DNA from: an uncultured Eubacteriales bacterium
Lineage (GTDB): Bacteria > Bacillota > Clostridia > Oscillospirales > Acutalibacteraceae
Direction of reading: 5' to 3'
Length of the DNA stretch: 64,000 nt
NCBI GenBank assembly: GCA_951801675.1
Contig: CATONX010000005.1
Coordinates: 47,842 to 111,841 of the forward strand
Of the stretch, positions 61,256 through 64,000 are shown piece by piece. Each line of letters starts with the position of its first letter. Within the stretch, counting starts at the first letter, position 1. The translations under genes and the position numbers were made by a program. The notes below the pieces were generated by a model. That model ran no database searches and was not told the DNA's origin. It was given only the letters and a program-made list of their open reading frames with translations.

Positions 61256-62167
61256 TTATTGTTTCATCTGCACATCACTCTTGGCCAGTTCTCCAATGGA
61301 GGTCACCAATCCCGCCAGACCCTGGATCTGGGACGGAATGATGATCTTGGTGGCCTTTCCGTCGGCCGCCTTTCCGAAAGCTTCCAGGCTCTTGATGGCG
61401 ATGACCTGCTCGGACGGGGAAGCCTGGTTTAACAGTTTAATGGAGTCGGCCAGGGCTTCCTGCACCTTCATGATGGCCTGGGCCTCGCCCTCCGCTTCGC
61501 GGATCTTGGTTTCCTTCACCGCGTCGGCCCGCAGAATGGCCGCTTCCTTGTGGCCCTCGGCCACCAGGATTTCGCTGCGCTTCTCGCCTTCCGCCCGGAG
61601 AATTGCCTCGCGGCGTTCCCGCTCGGCCTTCATCTGCTTCTCCATGGCGTCCTGGATCTCCCGGGGCGGGAGGATGTTTTTGAGCTCCACACGGTTGACC
61701 TTGATGCCCCAGGCGTCGGTGGCCTCGTCAAGGATGACGCGGATTTTAGAGTTGATCACGTCGCGGGAGGTCAGAGTGTGGTCGAGCTCCATCTCGCCGA
61801 TGATGTTACGCAAGGTAGTGGCGGACAGGTTCTCAATGGCGGAAAGGGGACGCTCCACACCATAGGCGTACAGCTTCGCGTCGGTAATCTGGTAATAAAC
61901 CACCGTGTCGATCTGCATGGTGACGTTATCTTTGGTGATAACCGGCTGGGGCGGAAAATCCACCACCTGCTCCTTGAGGGAAACCTTCTTGGCGATACGC
62001 TCCATAAACGGGACCTTCCAATGGATTCCCGTGCCCCAGGTTGACTTGTAAGCGCCCAGGCGCTCCACCACATACGCGTGGGCCTGGGGAACGATCTTGA
62101 TGTTTGCAATCAAAATAATAAGCGCCAAAACCACAAGAGCAATGACAATGTAAACGATGTAATCCAT
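61256..62167 (-). CDS. SPFH/band 7 membrane protein (QmcA/stomatin-like)
   Basis: A 303-residue membrane-anchored protein. One N-terminal helix (about 4-23) is followed by the band-7 domain: IKIVPQAHAYVVERLGAYKS, YYQITDAKLYAYGVERP and the long helix ERERREAILRAEGEKRSEIL. Such proteins form large ring or cage assemblies in membrane microdomains. NfeD-type proteins are their usual partners, and one is encoded two genes upstream in the same operon. Confidence 0.93.
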   Translation of the reverse strand: MDYIVYIVIALVVLALIILIANIKIVPQAHAYVVERLGAYKSTWGTGIHWKVPFMERIAKKVSLKEQVVDFPPQPVITKDNVTMQIDTVVYYQITDAKLYAYGVERPLSAIENLSATTLRNIIGEMELDHTLTSRDVINSKIRVILDEATDAWGIKVNRVELKNILPPREIQDAMEKQMKAERERREAILRAEGEKRSEILVAEGHKEAAILRADAVKETKIREAEGEAQAIMKVQEALADSIKLLNQASPSEQVIAIKSLEAFGKAADGKATKIIIPSQIQGLAGLVTSIGELAKSDVQMKQ

Positions 62168-62251
62168 AATACCCTCCTAAAGTTGCACGTTCGTTTTACA
62201 GGCCCTTTTGGAAAGGGCCTGCTTGTAACAAAGGAAAATGAGCCCCGCTTT

Positions 62252-62464
62252 CTACCGCAATACCAGCGGCAGCAAAGCAAACACCACGCCCATAGCCATG
62301 AAAAGAACACCGCCGATCCGGGTGGTAGTCTTGTAGAAGTCGGACGGTTCCTCCGCCCGGTAGGACTTCCACCGCTCCGTTATCGCCCAAAACCACTGGG
62401 GTTTTAAAAACACAAACAGCCCAATGAGAATACAAACGACGCCGAGCACTATGCTCCATCCCAT
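62252..62464 (-). CDS. DUF6199-like small membrane protein
   Basis: A 70-residue protein with two membrane segments (about residues 3-20 and 47-68). The line FLKPQWFWAITERWKSYRAEEPSDFY is the recognisable core of DUF6199-type proteins of unknown function. AAGGAGG lies 9 bases before ATG 62464. It is between the NfeD and SPFH genes. Confidence 0.75.
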   Translation of the reverse strand: MGWSIVLGVVCILIGLFVFLKPQWFWAITERWKSYRAEEPSDFYKTTTRIGGVLFMAMGVVFALLPLVLR

Positions 62465-62532
62465 GTTCGTTTCCTCCTTGTAAAACACGCCTGCATCTGA
62501 CCGGGTTCAGACGAAGCCAAGGGGATTCTCTT

Positions 62533-62985
62533 TTATTTCTGCGGGTCTTCGTCATCCACCGGCACGACAATCAGCTTGACCCCGTCGATGGCTTCCACCT
62601 TGACCCTGGCCCCTTGGGCGATCACCGAACCGTCGGCGGACCGGGCGGTCCAAACACTGCCGAGCACCTTGACCTGCCCTTTGGCAAGGGAATTGTCGAT
62701 GGCATCGGTGACGATGGCGGTTTCCCCCACATACCGATCGGCGTTGGTGCTGACCTTTTTGACAGCCAGGTATTTCTTCAAAAACGGCCGGGTCACGGCC
62801 AGCGACACGATAGATACGGCCACAAACACGATCAGCTGCACCCAGAGCGGGGTGTTAAACAGGTTTGCGATGAACGCGCCCACGCTGCCCACCACAAACC
62901 AAATGGCGACCAGCTGGGTGGTCCCCGCCTCTATCAGGGCCAGAACAATAATGGCGACCAGCCAGACAATTGCGAAAACATCCAT
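62533..62985 (-). CDS. NfeD-like membrane protein
   Basis: A 150-residue protein with three to four N-terminal membrane helices (up to about residue 68) and a C-terminal OB-fold (ADRYVGETAIVTDAIDNSLAKG). This is the short NfeD form that lacks the N-terminal ClpP-type protease. Its genetic link with an SPFH protein is well known. GGAGGGG precedes the start. Confidence 0.9.
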   Translation of the reverse strand: MDVFAIVWLVAIIVLALIEAGTTQLVAIWFVVGSVGAFIANLFNTPLWVQLIVFVAVSIVSLAVTRPFLKKYLAVKKVSTNADRYVGETAIVTDAIDNSLAKGQVKVLGSVWTARSADGSVIAQGARVKVEAIDGVKLIVVPVDDEDPQK

Positions 62986-63121
62986 CCGGTCTCTCCCCTC
63001 CTTCTTGGAACCGTTTGGGTTCCTCTCGAATTTTCATGCATATGCATCCGCGCAGCGGGTTTATTCCCGGTCTCTGCGGCTTTTCCCGCCCAAAGATCGT
63101 CTTTTGCTGCGCTATGGCCCG

Positions 63122-63150
63122 ATTATATCACACCCAAGCGTGAAATACAA
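63122..63150 (-). promoter_or_regulatory. Sigma-A promoter of the NfeD-DUF6199-SPFH operon
   Basis: On the minus strand -35 TTGTAT (plus 63145-63150) and an extended -10 TGATATAAT (TATAAT at plus 63122-63127) are spaced by 17 bases. Confidence 0.7.
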
Positions 63151-63214
63151 GAGATTTTACTTGAAAAAGTCAATAAAATTTACATGTAAGCAAGTCGTCT
63201 CAGCGTTTATATCG

Positions 63215-64000
63215 TCAGCTGTTTTTCGATGCACGCTTTCTCCGTTTTCTGCCTGACGCAAAGCGTCCGGTGTCGTTGCACCAAAGGATCACGGCTCCCG
63301 CCGCCAGAGAAACAATGGAAATTACCCCGCCGAGAGGGAGGCCTTCCGGCACAAAGGTAAATTCTATTTCATGTTCCCCGCCGGTCAGATTTACCGCCAG
63401 GAACGCGTCGGCAATCCGCACGAGCTGCGCCGGTTTCCCGTCCACGGTGGCCGAAAAGCCGGGATCGGCGGGAATGGAGGTAAAGAGGAGGCCGCCCTCG
63501 CCCGCGTCCACCCTGCCTTTGACGGTGGAATTTCCTTCTTGGATGTCAATCATCTGGTGCTCTCTGAGTGTGCTGCACAGGTCGGAGAACCGGTCGGCGT
63601 CAAAGCCGTACAGCAGAGGTGTCTGGGCCATGACGGGGGAACGGTTGACGGAAAAGCTGACGACCACTTCTTCCCCAGCCTCGAAATACCCCAAATCCAT
63701 CAGACCGATAAAGTCATACCCCATCCCGTTGAGCGGCATGCCGTTGACATAAACGGTGGAGGTGTCGGGAAGGCCGGTGCTCTTGATAAAAAAGCACAGG
63801 TTTTGTGCTTTGGGATTGACAAAGCGGTAGCGCATGGTGCCGGCATATCCATTGCTGGATTCAATATAGTCCCTCTCTCCCTGTCTAGTCATCTTCAGGT
63901 TATCGGAGGGGATGGTTTCCTGCAAAGGAATGGACGTGTAAACGGGCTTATTTTCGCCGGTCATGGCGCAAAGCAGCTCGTTTTGCAGCTTGCAAGGATC
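63215..64000 (-). CDS. YfhO family membrane glycosyltransferase-like protein, C-terminal part
   Basis: The frame is open to the window edge, so the N terminus is missing and only about 261 residues are present. The visible end shows a beta-rich extracytoplasmic domain (NPKAQNLCFFIKSTGLPDTS and LLFTSIPADPGFSATVDGKP) followed by a membrane helix (GVISIVSLAAGAVILW) and a basic tail. The sequence DPCKLQNELLCAMTGE at the start and SIPADPGFSATVDGKPA are typical of the YfhO family, large multi-helix proteins required for glycosylating lipoteichoic acid or other polymers in Bacillus and Listeria. The downstream promoter at 63122 belongs to the next operon. Confidence 0.8.
   Translation of the reverse strand, partial: DPCKLQNELLCAMTGENKPVYTSIPLQETIPSDNLKMTRQGERDYIESSNGYAGTMRYRFVNPKAQNLCFFIKSTGLPDTSTVYVNGMPLNGMGYDFIGLMDLGYFEAGEEVVVSFSVNRSPVMAQTPLLYGFDADRFSDLCSTLREHQMIDIQEGNSTVKGRVDAGEGGLLFTSIPADPGFSATVDGKPAQLVRIADAFLAVNLTGGEHEIEFTFVPEGLPLGGVISIVSLAAGAVILWCNDTGRFASGRKRRKRASKNS

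Noticed and set aside
1..64000. CRISPR arrays, rRNA genes, insertion sequences, phage modules
   Set aside because: I looked for regularly spaced repeats, rRNA signatures, transposase motifs and terminal inverted repeats and saw none. Small tandem or inverted repeats noted above are too short or too few.

Overview
This window comes from a Gram-positive, probably spore-forming anaerobe of the class Clostridia. An Oscillospiraceae-type gut organism is my best guess, not a proof. The signs are a sortase-assembled pilus locus, a YlmC/YmxH-type sporulation protein, acetate kinase, a ferredoxin-linked 2-oxoacid oxidoreductase, canonical Firmicutes gene orders (ylxM-ffh-rpsP-khpA-rimM-trmD, purEFMNHD) and many sigma-A promoters with AGGAGG ribosome binding sites. 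By eye the base composition is above 50% GC, high for clostridia.

Layout. 1-9.8 kb (+): a pilus operon holding a dedicated signal peptidase, a giant LPDTG tip adhesin with a fibro-slime domain, an LPSTG backbone pilin, a class C sortase, a small Cna-B pilin with a degenerate sorting signal and a second sortase. A tRNA-Leu(CAG) gene follows on the other strand. 10-15 kb (-): dinB with two LexA-like boxes, rarA, a decayed DUF3795 gene and glyA. 15-23 kb (mostly +): a cation efflux protein, YlmC, a UDP-glucose dehydrogenase/UDP-glucuronate epimerase pair, an HTH regulator, ackA (-), tmcAL and an unknown conserved protein. 23-29.6 kb (-): rpsB-tsf, DUF6809, a small HTH gene (+) with a striking inverted repeat, and a ParA-like ATPase-korDABC operon. 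30-34 kb: a membrane protein, a J-domain protein, a DUF5685 protein, a GH10-like lipoprotein and DUF1294. 34-36.5 kb (+): a BY-type tyrosine kinase and its phosphatase. 36.6-41.7 kb (-): M18 aminopeptidase, lytic transglycosylase, coaE, sua5, prfA, DUF951. 42-44 kb (+): a stress-like protein, an S1-domain protein and a membrane protein. 44-54 kb (-): coiled-coil protein, coaD, rsmD, a DUF308/papain-like fusion, uvrC, PspC, HPr, then the trmD-rimM-khpA-rpsP-ffh-ylxM cluster. 54-61 kb (-): purEFMNHD with a structured leader. 61-64 kb (-): SPFH, DUF6199 and NfeD proteins, then the C-terminal part of a YfhO-like protein that runs off the window.

How the parts work together. The left end is a surface-appendage module with its own secretion and transpeptidation enzymes. 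The ugd/epimerase pair makes UDP-uronic acids for an exopolysaccharide, and the separate kinase/phosphatase pair would control such a polymer, but no glycosyltransferases or flippase are present here. KorDABC and AckA fit fermentative metabolism. Most of the rest is housekeeping: translation, SRP targeting, CoA, purines and repair. I saw no CRISPR array, rRNA, insertion sequence or phage genes. The less explained items are RNA structures (purE leader, rpsB-tsf intergenic hairpin, ugd leader), a promoter-containing tandem repeat at 41.7 kb, the DUF308/papain-like fusion protein, and a ParA-like ATPase co-transcribed with the 2-oxoacid oxidoreductase.
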